Shown here piece by piece: positions 1 to 8,700 of a DNA stretch of 12,142 nt. The notes beneath the pieces are model-generated. The model was not told the origin of the DNA, did not search any database, and worked only from the letters and a program-made list of their open reading frames with translations. The position numbers and the translations under genes are program-made. Origin of the DNA: CAYRFQ01 sp964423615 (GTDB lineage: Bacteria > Planctomycetota > Planctomycetia > Gemmatales > Gemmataceae). The stretch spans positions 1 to 12,142 of the forward strand of contig CAYRFQ010000158.1 of the NCBI GenBank assembly GCA_964423615.1. The letters are read 5' to 3'. The first letter of the stretch is position 1. The number at the start of each line of letters is the position of its first letter.

Positions 1-136
1 AGATTGTAGGAGTTAAGGAGCACCAGAAAGCAAGACCTCGCGCTGTAGTATTAACGAAAAGCCCAAGCGACCCGTGTGCCAGGCGCCGGGACAGGCCAAT
101 AGATTAGCGTGGCTCTGTAGTAAGACCTGTCTGCGT

Positions 137-586
137 TCATTTAAGCCTCTCGATCAGCACATTGAAGACTGTCTGAACAGACTGTTCCGCCTCTGCGACG
201 TTAACTCCGCGTCGGGTTAATATTTCGATTGCGATTCGCTTGGCTTCTTCGAGATTATCTTGTTGAAGTCGGTCGATGATTGCAGCGGCAAGTTGGTTGA
301 GGGCTTTTTCGTTCGATGCAAGTTGCTCTTGCATGGCCTCAAGATCGCCTTGAATCTCCTCAAACTGTTCCTGAACATCTGCGGTCGTGATGTGATCTTT
401 ACCGAGTAAATCCTTCCACAGCAAACTGAGAGTCGCCGGCACAAGAGCATTCAGACAACTCCAAATCAACTCGATGAGAGTTGGAATGCCGAAAAAGGCC
501 TTCGGACGAGTCGCTGCGTTATCGACTTCAACCTTCAGCCGGGTTTTGCACTCTTGGCGGACCTCTTCAAACCAATTGGTGGACAT
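137..586 (-). other. Possible internal in-frame translation start giving the C-terminal 149 residues of the caspase-like gene
   Basis: Inside the caspase-like gene, the in-frame ATG at 586 (residue 806) is preceded by AGGAG with 9 nt spacing, a better Shine-Dalgarno than those at the annotated starts of this gene and its partner. Initiation here would give a separate 149-residue product holding only the hydrophobic segment and the coiled-coil tail, without the protease. It could also be chance, since the bases encode an ordinary Gln-Glu-Phe-Pro stretch. Inference only. Confidence 0.25.
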
Positions 587-3001
587 GATAGGAAACTCCT
601 GCTGCGAGGTACTTGGTTGAATAGCTTCGGACAAAGTGGATGTCGCTGGTGTGGGATCGAGTGTAAACGTGATGGGCACCACGGCATATCGCAAATCGGC
701 AGTCGCTGACATCTGGCCCGCGTCTCGCGTCCTGCCGCCCTCCAGAGCTTGTCCGAAGGTCTCTTCGAGTTGCGATAACCTTGAAACGCCCTTCGCGCTA
801 CGCACGGATCGAATTCCCTGCCCACTCAAAGAACTGAGATTACAAGGTTGGTCCGAAATGATGGCAACGATCGTCTCATCGCGACGCCGATCTGGCACAT
901 AGTTCTCCGGCCAGTGAAGTTCGATGCCTTGGAGGGTGCCGCCATCGCTTTTGCCCAGAGTAAACTCACTGTTTGGGTTGATAGGGATACCCAGAGGGTA
1001 GGCTTTTTCATTCACGAGTTGGACAGCCTTGAACACCCCGATGTCGAGAAACGAGACGAACAACTGACTCGTCGAGAGGTTGCGAACCTGCACCCAGACA
1101 CGGTCACCGACGTGGATGGTTTGTCCTGATTCCCGCGGTGACTTGGGGACTCCGTTGCCGACCAAGCCCCAGACCACCTCGTAAAGTTCCTTGCCAAGCG
1201 GGTTCTGCTCGCTGGTCTTCAAAGTCGCCACGCTCTCGGCCTTGGCTATCCGAATCAGATTCGTTTCGGTCTGCTGGAGGAGGTCCTCGACTTTGTCCTC
1301 AGGGATGTCTTTGGGTGGCAGGTAATCATGACCGTCTTTGTCGAGCATGACCAGCTTGCCGTTGTCCTCTTTGACTTGCACAAGCGGCTCCGGATCTTCG
1401 TCCGTGGCGTGAACCCGAAGGACATTCACTCCCTCAAGACGTTTTCGCAACGCCTGGAGAAACGGTGTGTCCCCATCGACATTCACGACCCATTTTCGCA
1501 AAGCCGGGGTCTTCAAGAATGCATGCGTTGGTTCTTTGGGCAGTTCCGTTAACCCTGATCGGAATTGTAGATGCAACACCGACTGAGTCCCCAACACGGA
1601 CAGTGGTTGGGCCTCCGCAATCACTTGTTGGGGATCGAGGGACAGACTCGTTCGTGGCAAAATCGCATAGGTGTCCCCAGGCTCCACGCCTTGCAAGTGA
1701 CCAGCCTCAAGGAGATATTTCGTATCCTTCTGAATTACGGCGAAAGAACGGGGGCGTTCGAGAGTCGCAAGCCGGAAAGGAATGCGGTCACTGGCTCCTT
1801 CGACTTGGGGTCGTTGCTCGGGTTTGACCTCTTGAACCAACGCGGTGATCTGATCGATGAGGTACCGCCAACTCACGTCTTTGCCTTTTTCGGCTTTGAG
1901 AACAGTGGCTATTGCGTGAGTCATCAAGCCGTAACAAGTCTTCGTTTTTGGGTCTTCGTACTCGTACGCATAGGCCGCTGGAGTTGTCGCCATGAGACGG
2001 ACAGTGTCTTCGTTGCCGATGTGGGACATTCGATCCAAAGCGATTCCCTCGGAAGCCAAATAGTCTACGTGGGCATCGACGCCACGCGTCCATTCAGTCA
2101 ACAACGTACGAGGTCGGAAGACACCTCCGAACGTCCGTGACATTCCCCAGGAGTGACAACAATCGAAGGCCAACGTCACGTTCTTGGTCTTCTTCGTGAG
2201 CTTCTCGAGCCAGTATGACAACTCAAGGCTGGTGATGCCTCGGAACAATTTGTCCGTGCTGTCGTCGATGTCGGTCGGAACCAGGAACTGCATCAACCTG
2301 GGGCTGGCTATGGGAGCACCGGTTTCGAATCTCTCTCTCGGATTCCGAGCCAGGCCGCCGTGTCCAGAGTAGTAGATGAAGACAGGTTGATCTTTGTTGG
2401 CGGAGTCAATCAGGTCCTGATAGGCCTGGAGAATTCCGTCACGTGTGGCTTTAGGACCAACGCAACGAGTGGATCGGAAGCCGTAAAGGCTCAACACTTC
2501 ATCCATCAGGTCGAGGTCGGTTTCCACGCCTTGGAGCCCTTTGACGGGACTCCCTAACAACAAGCCAAGGCCAGTAACTTCGGTTTTCGGTGAGAGTCCG
2601 TTTTGCTGTTGGGTCGAGTGCTGGATTTCCAGGAGTTGCGAACTGGATGTGTTTTCGAAGCGGATTTTGTACTTCCGTTCCTCGGCCTCCAGATCGAACT
2701 CGTCGCCGTACGGAGAGATTGGTTGGTCCCTCCCTTCGCTAAAGCGAGTGGCCACTCTGGCACAAAGCATGCGGAGCTTGGCCGTCGCCAGAGGCAACGA
2801 CTGTTCGCCCACCAATGTCCCCCAAGCTGTCACCTGCAACTTCTCCGCATCGACAGCCAGGCAGGAAATACTCTCCAATTCACTTGTCAGCGAAACCAGT
2901 TGATTCACAACCTCGTCGAGTCGCTCGACTGTGGCACCTTCGGCCAGTGCTTGGAGGCTGGGCTCGAGAGTTCGTTTGTGTAAGTCGGTAACTGTTTTCA
3001 T
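137..3001 (-). CDS. Caspase-like (peptidase C14) protein with DUF4384-like domain, hydrophobic segment and coiled-coil tail
   Basis: 954 residues. After about 140 mostly helical or charged N-terminal residues comes a caspase-fold domain (about 143-385). It has the His motif SGHGG (H214) and the Cys motif DCCHS (C282 likely nucleophile), the dyad that cleaves peptide bonds in C14 peptidases. The middle (about 415-600) is not recognised. At about 629-720 is a beta-rich stretch resembling DUF4384, which often accompanies bacterial caspase-like proteins. Near 838-862 a hydrophobic segment could be a membrane helix; about 875-915 is heptad-like and charged, probably a coiled coil. I chose the ATG at 3001, 8 nt after the stop of the ART-like gene; an in-frame ATG at 3049 would overlap that gene by 40 nt. 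There is no strong Shine-Dalgarno, so coupling to the upstream gene is likely. No signal peptide is evident. Substrate unknown; a role in conflict or programmed death is inferred from family and neighbourhood. Protease family call is firm; function is not. Confidence 0.88.
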   Translation of the reverse strand: MKTVTDLHKRTLEPSLQALAEGATVERLDEVVNQLVSLTSELESISCLAVDAEKLQVTAWGTLVGEQSLPLATAKLRMLCARVATRFSEGRDQPISPYGDEFDLEAEERKYKIRFENTSSSQLLEIQHSTQQQNGLSPKTEVTGLGLLLGSPVKGLQGVETDLDLMDEVLSLYGFRSTRCVGPKATRDGILQAYQDLIDSANKDQPVFIYYSGHGGLARNPRERFETGAPIASPRLMQFLVPTDIDDSTDKLFRGITSLELSYWLEKLTKKTKNVTLAFDCCHSWGMSRTFGGVFRPRTLLTEWTRGVDAHVDYLASEGIALDRMSHIGNEDTVRLMATTPAAYAYEYEDPKTKTCYGLMTHAIATVLKAEKGKDVSWRYLIDQITALVQEVKPEQRPQVEGASDRIPFRLATLERPRSFAVIQKDTKYLLEAGHLQGVEPGDTYAILPRTSLSLDPQQVIAEAQPLSVLGTQSVLHLQFRSGLTELPKEPTHAFLKTPALRKWVVNVDGDTPFLQALRKRLEGVNVLRVHATDEDPEPLVQVKEDNGKLVMLDKDGHDYLPPKDIPEDKVEDLLQQTETNLIRIAKAESVATLKTSEQNPLGKELYEVVWGLVGNGVPKSPRESGQTIHVGDRVWVQVRNLSTSQLFVSFLDIGVFKAVQLVNEKAYPLGIPINPNSEFTLGKSDGGTLQGIELHWPENYVPDRRRDETIVAIISDQPCNLSSLSGQGIRSVRSAKGVSRLSQLEETFGQALEGGRTRDAGQMSATADLRYAVVPITFTLDPTPATSTLSEAIQPSTSQQEFPIMSTNWFEEVRQECKTRLKVEVDNAATRPKAFFGIPTLIELIWSCLNALVPATLSLLWKDLLGKDHITTADVQEQFEEIQGDLEAMQEQLASNEKALNQLAAAIIDRLQQDNLEEAKRIAIEILTRRGVNVAEAEQSVQTVFNVLIERLK

Positions 3002-3009
3002 GAGGATGC

Positions 3010-3393
3010 TCACACAAGAGGGATGATGCGTTTGGGAATTTGGTCCCAAACCGCGAGAAGTTCATCCAGACCATATCCTGGGGCGAACAAGATTTCGTCA
3101 ACGAGATCCATGGCCTTACCAGGGACGTCGTGGCCTGCCCGCCCAATGAGTTCGGCTGCCAGTTCCTCAGTCAACTCCAATTCCAGGATAACGGGCCCGC
3201 CTTCGTTGGGGAAGTTGTTCGATTTGAGACGGGCGTACTTTTCTGGCGACCCAAGCCGAAATGGTCCTTGCGCGCGAGCAGTGGATAATCCATTGGCGGG
3301 CTCCGTCCCGCCGGGCTCCAGGAAGTTTGGATCGGGACCATTTTGTTGAATCGTCTGGGCTCGTTCCAACGTAGTTCCGTGTTGCAGTCGCAC
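3010..3393 (-). CDS. Small ADP-ribosyltransferase-like (HGT-motif) protein
   Basis: 127 residues with a GTG start at 3393; an in-frame TGA lies just upstream, and GAGG stands 10 nt before the start. The N-terminus has His-Gly-Thr (H5-T7) followed by an 'ERAQTI' helix and 'GPDP'. Then come a Leu-Ser-Thr-Ala element near 36-39, Tyr53 in 'EKYARLK', the beta strand 'VILELEL' (68-74) and Glu100 in 'DEILFAPGYG'. This order (H-G-T, small-residue strand, Tyr in a helix, beta strand, late Glu) resembles the H-Y-E layout of PARP/diphtheria-toxin-type ADP-ribosyltransferases, so NAD+-dependent modification of a target is a reasonable guess but unproven. The gene ends 8 nt before the caspase-like gene, so the two are surely co-transcribed. 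The open frame just upstream (3394-3494, one base out of register) may be part of it; see findings. Real gene: likely. ART assignment: tentative. Confidence 0.75.
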   Translation of the reverse strand: MRLQHGTTLERAQTIQQNGPDPNFLEPGGTEPANGLSTARAQGPFRLGSPEKYARLKSNNFPNEGGPVILELELTEELAAELIGRAGHDVPGKAMDLVDEILFAPGYGLDELLAVWDQIPKRIIPLV

Positions 3394-3993
3394 GATCGGA
3401 AAACCTCATAGATCCAGGGGTCGTTCGGGTGTTCCCGTAGTTTGGCTATTGTAAAGTCTGGGCACTCCAGCGAGAAATGTCTGTTTACGAACACTAACCT
3501 TTATAAAATAGCGATAGCATTGTGAAATTGGTATCAACCGACCCTTGTTTATTCCATCGACACAAGGATCGCTTAATGAAGCTGCTTACGGATTCGCCTC
3601 TCTGGCAAGGCCCTTGCTTTCTGTTCGTCCAACTCATGATGAGAAGCTTTCCCCAAGTTCGAAAGAGCCTTTCGAAGAAGTGTTGGAGGTAAACAATCAC
3701 ATGCGAATTCGTACTCCATGGGCAGAATCTTCCCAAACAATCCTCGGCTTGGAACATCCGGGAGTTTCGTGCTGGTTCTGAGAAAGTGCGGGGAAGTGGC
3801 CTCGGAAGCCCTTCGGATCGGAGATCATTTGCATCCATCATAGCAAACGTGGGCTCAGGTAATTTTCGCCCTAAATCAGGAAGGTAGCTGGCCCGTGGTT
3901 TTTGCAAACTGCCCTGATTGCCTTCCACAATCGCAATCTTCTGACAGCTCCCCAAGAGACTTAACCATGAAGGGGGATTTTGGCTGCACTCTC
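3394..3993. other. Intergenic region between the drmB terminator and the ART/caspase unit
   Basis: About 600 bp with no convincing gene. The open frames present (3494-3955 minus, 3545-3781 plus) have scrambled composition, no ribosome-binding site and no motif I recognise; in particular no HxK phospholipase D signature that would betray a lost drmC. The promoter of the ART/caspase unit should lie here. The only AT-rich -10-like element seen near its 3' side is TATAAA on the minus strand at 3505-3500, with no good -35 partner. The last 100 bases (3394-3494) read as good coding sequence on the minus strand and may be the displaced start of the ART-like gene. Confidence 0.5.
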
Positions 3994-4028
3994 AAAAAAA
4001 TGGCTCACCCAAGCAACTGCGAGGCCAT
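3994..4028 (-). terminator. Intrinsic (rho-independent) terminator after drmB
   Basis: Reading the minus strand, 49 nt past the drmB stop, an arm at 4028-4019 (ATGGC, a bulged C, then TCGC) pairs with GTGAGCCAT at 4008-4000, with one G-T wobble and a loop of about 10 nt. Six further T follow directly (3999-3994). Stem, loop and U-tract fit a rho-independent terminator. It marks the end of the methyltransferase-to-drmB operon and separates it from the ART/caspase unit. Stability was judged by eye, not computed. Confidence 0.7.
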
Positions 4029-4077
4029 TTGCATGGATGTCACTTTGCGATGTTCGTCATTTAACATTTCGAGGTTC

Positions 4078-5787
4078 TCATTTGTCGTAATCGAAATACC
4101 CGGTCGCTCCGTGTATCGCTGATCGATCAAGGAATCGGTTGAACCAACGGCAGGATGGTTCGCCAAGATGTAAGCAAGCAGCACAGGCCCCGCCGGACCG
4201 TTCACAAGCAGGATCGAGTGCGCATCGATGTTCCGACCCCACAACCTCATTCAGCAAGGTATGAAGGGAAGTTTCAAACACAGCTTGAAGCCCTCCAAGG
4301 ACGAATCCTCCTCGAGACGCTGCGAAAACAAAGAACCCAAGATGGAGTGGAACCAAAAACTCTGACAGAGAATTTCGATCCAACCCTGCATGAACAGCCG
4401 CCCTCCGCACAAACCTGTGGGCGTATGAATGGACTAAGGTCAATACCGAAGTCCCGACAGTCGAGACTCGGGGTGGATCCATACCGGGAGAAGGGATTTC
4501 GCTTGCCCGCAGAATGGCTTCTCGAGCGGTCCGAGAATTATCCCATGTATCAAGTCCGTGTCCGTTCAGTTCGAGCCACTCTGCGACTCTTGTCGGTTTC
4601 AGACGAACAAACAAAGCTTCCGTTTGTGCAATGTCTGCGTAGACAACGTACTGATCGTGTCTGCCCCGAAAGGCAACAAGACGCGATGCGCCAGGGGTGG
4701 CGTCCCCGCGAGTATAGCCAAAATTTCCACTTAACACAGGGAATTTGTCAACAAGGTCGACTCCTTCCAGACCAGCTTCCTTCATTACTGCTGTGTATTG
4801 TTCAGTGTAAAGGTCATGCAGTTCAGATCCCTCAGGAACTGACTGAGACAGCTCTTCCAACCGAGCACGAGAGTCCAGAGTGGCCATGGCGATGTTCACA
4901 GCTTGGGACTCAGCTTCTGTGCGAAGGTCGTCCGACAATTCCAATTCAGATTCGTCGTCAGCAACTTCACCAGTTTCGACTGCTACCGCCGTGATTCGCT
5001 CGGCAGCATCGGGTGAAAAACCCTGAGCCAATTGTTGGCGATAAAATCCAGAACGAGTTTTACCCAATTCACGCGCAGACATCGTGACCATTCCCTCAAG
5101 CACCCACTGAAGCGCACGTGGGGGGCCGCCTGCCTCGCTTAACTCCCGTACTCGATCCGGTGTGGGTGGGTTGACAATAACAACGGATCGTGGAGTGTAA
5201 ACTCTTGCTGCGCGGTGTACAGTAAACGTCACTCTACCATCATTGCATTTACATTTGGGCATCCCCAATCCCTGCCGGAGTACCTTTTCGCATATTGGAC
5301 AATCAAGCATGATTTCCGTAGCCGAAGATGTTCCCGGAAAGTTGATTCTCACTTCTTTGTGTTCGGGGCAGGACCCCAGACAAGGTTCGCGAAGAACTCC
5401 GCAGTCGTGATAGCCGACAAAATGGAACTGGCCCCATCGTTTTGCCCCGCATCGACACTTCTGTTCATTCGTAGTTCGCACTGTTCTGCAGGATTTACAA
5501 ATCCAAAGACGGGGAAATGGCTCAACCTGAACACCCGCTCCGTGATTTAACGTCAAGACTTGGAGTTGTGCCTTCCTCTTCAGGTCGAGGACATAATCCC
5601 CATCTTTTCCTTCCAGTTGCCACGCCGTGGCTTGTCGAATCAGTTCGGTACGAAGGGTTGTATCATCCACATTGGCGGACGTGGGGGAAGTCCATTTCTT
5701 GACCTTCCAAACTCGTCCACTGAGGTCCACGGTCTGTTCGGGGAGATACCCAAAAAGGATTTGAGATCCAGAACGAAATTCTCTCAT
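4078..5787 (-). CDS. drmB: DrmB-like DISARM protein with zinc-binding cysteines and C-terminal DUF1998 (MZB) domain
   Basis: 569 residues. DrmB pairs with the DrmA helicase in DISARM restriction of incoming phage DNA. The N-terminal third has zinc-ribbon-like Cys clusters (C97/C100 with C111/C113; C129, C136, C140; C163/C166 with C179/C181). The C-terminus (about 445-560) fits DUF1998: a hydrophobic 'HLGFFVFAASRGGFVLGG' stretch, then the cysteine pattern C522, C528, C535, C538, C546 ending in 'CRWFNRFLDRSAIHG'. I chose the ATG at 5787, 10 nt after the drmA stop and preceded by GAGGGG. The upstream in-frame ATGs at 5883 and 5829 would overlap drmA by up to 86 nt and add a basic, unconserved-looking leader. 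It is the last gene of the operon, followed by a terminator. Identification rests on domain layout plus position directly after a DrmA-type helicase. Size fits the family (about 600). Confidence 0.88.
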   Translation of the reverse strand: MREFRSGSQILFGYLPEQTVDLSGRVWKVKKWTSPTSANVDDTTLRTELIRQATAWQLEGKDGDYVLDLKRKAQLQVLTLNHGAGVQVEPFPRLWICKSCRTVRTTNEQKCRCGAKRWGQFHFVGYHDCGVLREPCLGSCPEHKEVRINFPGTSSATEIMLDCPICEKVLRQGLGMPKCKCNDGRVTFTVHRAARVYTPRSVVIVNPPTPDRVRELSEAGGPPRALQWVLEGMVTMSARELGKTRSGFYRQQLAQGFSPDAAERITAVAVETGEVADDESELELSDDLRTEAESQAVNIAMATLDSRARLEELSQSVPEGSELHDLYTEQYTAVMKEAGLEGVDLVDKFPVLSGNFGYTRGDATPGASRLVAFRGRHDQYVVYADIAQTEALFVRLKPTRVAEWLELNGHGLDTWDNSRTAREAILRASEIPSPGMDPPRVSTVGTSVLTLVHSYAHRFVRRAAVHAGLDRNSLSEFLVPLHLGFFVFAASRGGFVLGGLQAVFETSLHTLLNEVVGSEHRCALDPACERSGGACAACLHLGEPSCRWFNRFLDRSAIHGATGYFDYDK

Positions 5788-5797
5788 AGACCACCCC

Positions 5798-8700
5798 TCA
5801 GTCGTAAACCGGAGCTTGCTCCTCGACATCGCGTAATGACCGCATGACGACTGTCGGGAAGAGCTGATTTGGAAATTTTTCATTGGTTGCAGGATCGTTC
5901 AGTTTCCTGAAGAACGCCTGCAGAATCTCTAGTATGGCGTCACGTAATTTTGCGTCGAGTGAAGGATCGAGACAGAGAAGAGCCTCCAGTTGCGTAAGTT
6001 CGGACTGTGCGTTGATTCCTTTATCACGAAAATACTTCTGAACGCGTGCGATTGTTGTGAGAGCTCCCCCCGCCGCTGGCTCATGAAGATGAAGGAGTCG
6101 TGCCATCACCAGCCCGGGAACTGTTCGTTCTACAACTTTTCGGCTTCGTCTTGTAACTGGAATGGCTTCGACAAATCGGTCTCCTTGCTCAATGAACGGT
6201 TGAAATGACCGAAAGATGCTCGCATCGCGTTCTAACGCCATTTTATGAAGGACTAAAACGATTCCTGGCCAAGTTCGACCAATTCTTGCGGTCGCTTGAA
6301 TAAACTCAGCAGTTGTCAGAGGGAGGCCAAGCATAACCATCGTGTTGAGCCGATTCACATCTACCCCATGTGACATCATTGAAGAGGCTGCAACGACGTG
6401 AACACGATCGTCAAAATTGGCTTCAGGCTTTTCGAGCCTATGGAGGATCGAACGAACCTCAGAGAAAGGGGTATGTCCAGTCAGTTGAGCAGCGATTAAG
6501 GGTTCAACGGGGACTTGCGTTTCGAGCGATCGCACGCTCGCGTCGATATCTCGGATAGTATTTCCATAAATGACGTTCGTTCCAAAAAGCAAACAAATTT
6601 CCTCCGCATTGGCTACATCAATCCCTATCTGTGCACACAGTCGTGTGGGCTCGTCTTGTAATTCACGAATTGCTGTTTGGAGCTCAGTTACAAGTCGATC
6701 TGATGCGAACTCAAGTGTTGCACCTCTCGGAGACAGCGCAACATACCGACGGAGTCGTTGTTGAGAATCACAAGACCAAAAACTTTCGTTGACGCGTGGG
6801 CCTTGCGTCGGAAAAACACGTCCTCGACGCTGGTACAACGTTCTGCATTGATGTTGATACCCAGTCAGTGTCGCAGAAGAAGCCACTATTTTCGGTTGGA
6901 TATCAGAGGTAGCGCCGGTAAGATGATCCAACAAACTTTCATAGTGGGAGTCCATCGCGCCCAAACTGTCTCTTAATAAATGAAGCTCGTCTTGGAGACG
7001 AAATGTCGGGGGGTATCGCTTCTCTGGGATTCGCAACGGTTTCTTCCCTCCCCGACACCCTGGAACAAGACAGCCGTTGGGGCGGTCAGACCTCGGGGCA
7101 TAGACATATCCATGCGTGGCTTCCGAGCAGATACCGTAAGGTGCAGACACAAATCCTCTCATGGCCGCTTGCATGCTTACCGAGGCGACTTTATCAAGAG
7201 TGCCAACAACAATGGTCGGCAGATAACGGAAGATTTCCTCGTCGACAATATAAAATGGAAGGGCTTCCTCTTTCCACGGGCAGTCATTCCCAAGGCATCG
7301 ATGTTCCAATCGCCAGGTTTTTCGGTTGAAGTTCATTCCCAAGTTGCTGGTGCAGAAGGGACATCGGATCAAGACTTGGAATCTCGTCGGCATCGTGTCA
7401 TCGTAGGGATCCGGCTTTCCCGCTGGTGGATCTTTTAGAATTCGGTTTGGTGTGTTCCCGTCTCCGACGAAAAAGCCAAGTGAAAAAATTGCTCCCTTGA
7501 TTTTGTGTTTGATGCGAACCATCTCGGCCGCAGCAACAGCATCAGCAAATCTTTGTGTTTGTTGAAGTGAGAGAAGCCGCAAAGGAAACCGACTCCAAGC
7601 AGTAATCCCAGTCGCCTTTCCCGTGAGACGATCATAGAATGCAGCCATCATCAACAAGCCCAAATAGGTTTCAGTTTTTCCTCCCCCTGTTGCGAACCAT
7701 AAAATATCGACGATCGACGTTTCGTCTTCCTCGCCGAGAATGGAAGGGATATTTGCCAGAATGAAACCCAGCTGGAACGGGCGCCAAGCATCGTATTTAT
7801 CACGGGAGGAAATTCTCATCCCCTCGTTCATCAACTGAAAAGACCGACACAGGACTTGATTGTTTTCGAGAAGTTCTAACCCCTTTTTCAGTCGTTGCGC
7901 CTCTTCCCAAAATTCTTCAGCTCCTTCCTCTGCTTGCGCTCGCATTTGTTGCGACCAACTCTCGCTCCTCATCCGTTGATCCAGATGCTCTGGAGCCCAG
8001 GCTTGCTTTCCCCAAGCGCCGTGAGACTCTACGAGTTGGCGAAGGGAAGGCAACGGTTCTGTTGCAAGGGTGTGGAAGCCACAATCTGGTTGCGGGTCAT
8101 CCACGACCCAGTAAGTAGGACGAGATCGGTCAACATGAACGATATCAGTTGACCGAAAAGTATCTGGATCCGGTAGATCGACTCCACAATTTATCCCAAA
8201 AGCAGGGATGCGGCGGTCGTACCGGAAAGAGTCTGGGAGTGATTCCAGCAGGAACGGTCGCGTTGGAAGGCCTTTAATTTGCAACTCAGCTTGGTAAATC
8301 CCTGTGTCCGCGACCTCGGATGAATTTTCTGGTGAGGTATTGACAAAACTCACTACGATTTCAGGGTTCCCATCACGACCTTTTTCGACGTCAATCCGAA
8401 CCAAAGCTCGAAGCACCTGTACCCCAAGCACTTCGCCAAATTCTTCTCGTAGCTTTTCTGCCTCGTATGAATGAACCTTCAAAGCACTCGTGGGAATTTC
8501 AACAGGGATCTGGCTTGAAACCTGAGGGGTTTTTGTCCATACCGTCCTGCCGGCTTCTCTGGTTCGGTGCCAAGCATAGCCAGAGAGAACGACAGAAAAT
8601 TTCCACGGCGGCGGATCGTTCGGTCGCAATCGAATCCCAATGGCACAAGGTGCCATTCGTTCGGTTCTGTCGCCAAAAGGAGAATTTTGAACCTCCTCTT

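Noticed and set aside
51..140. 29-codon minus-strand frame overlapping the caspase stop as ATGA
   Set aside because: The overlap is suggestive of coupling, but the peptide is too short and featureless to support.
1571..2140. 189-codon open frame on the plus strand
   Set aside because: Antisense to the caspase-like domain, which has clear catalytic motifs; no ribosome-binding site.
3494..3955. 153-codon minus-strand open frame in the gap after drmB
   Set aside because: Cys/Arg/Trp-rich scrambled composition, no recognisable motif, no ribosome-binding site.
4155..4994. 279-codon open frame on the plus strand
   Set aside because: Lies wholly antisense to drmB, with Arg/Gln/Pro-rich composition and no motif; a shadow frame.
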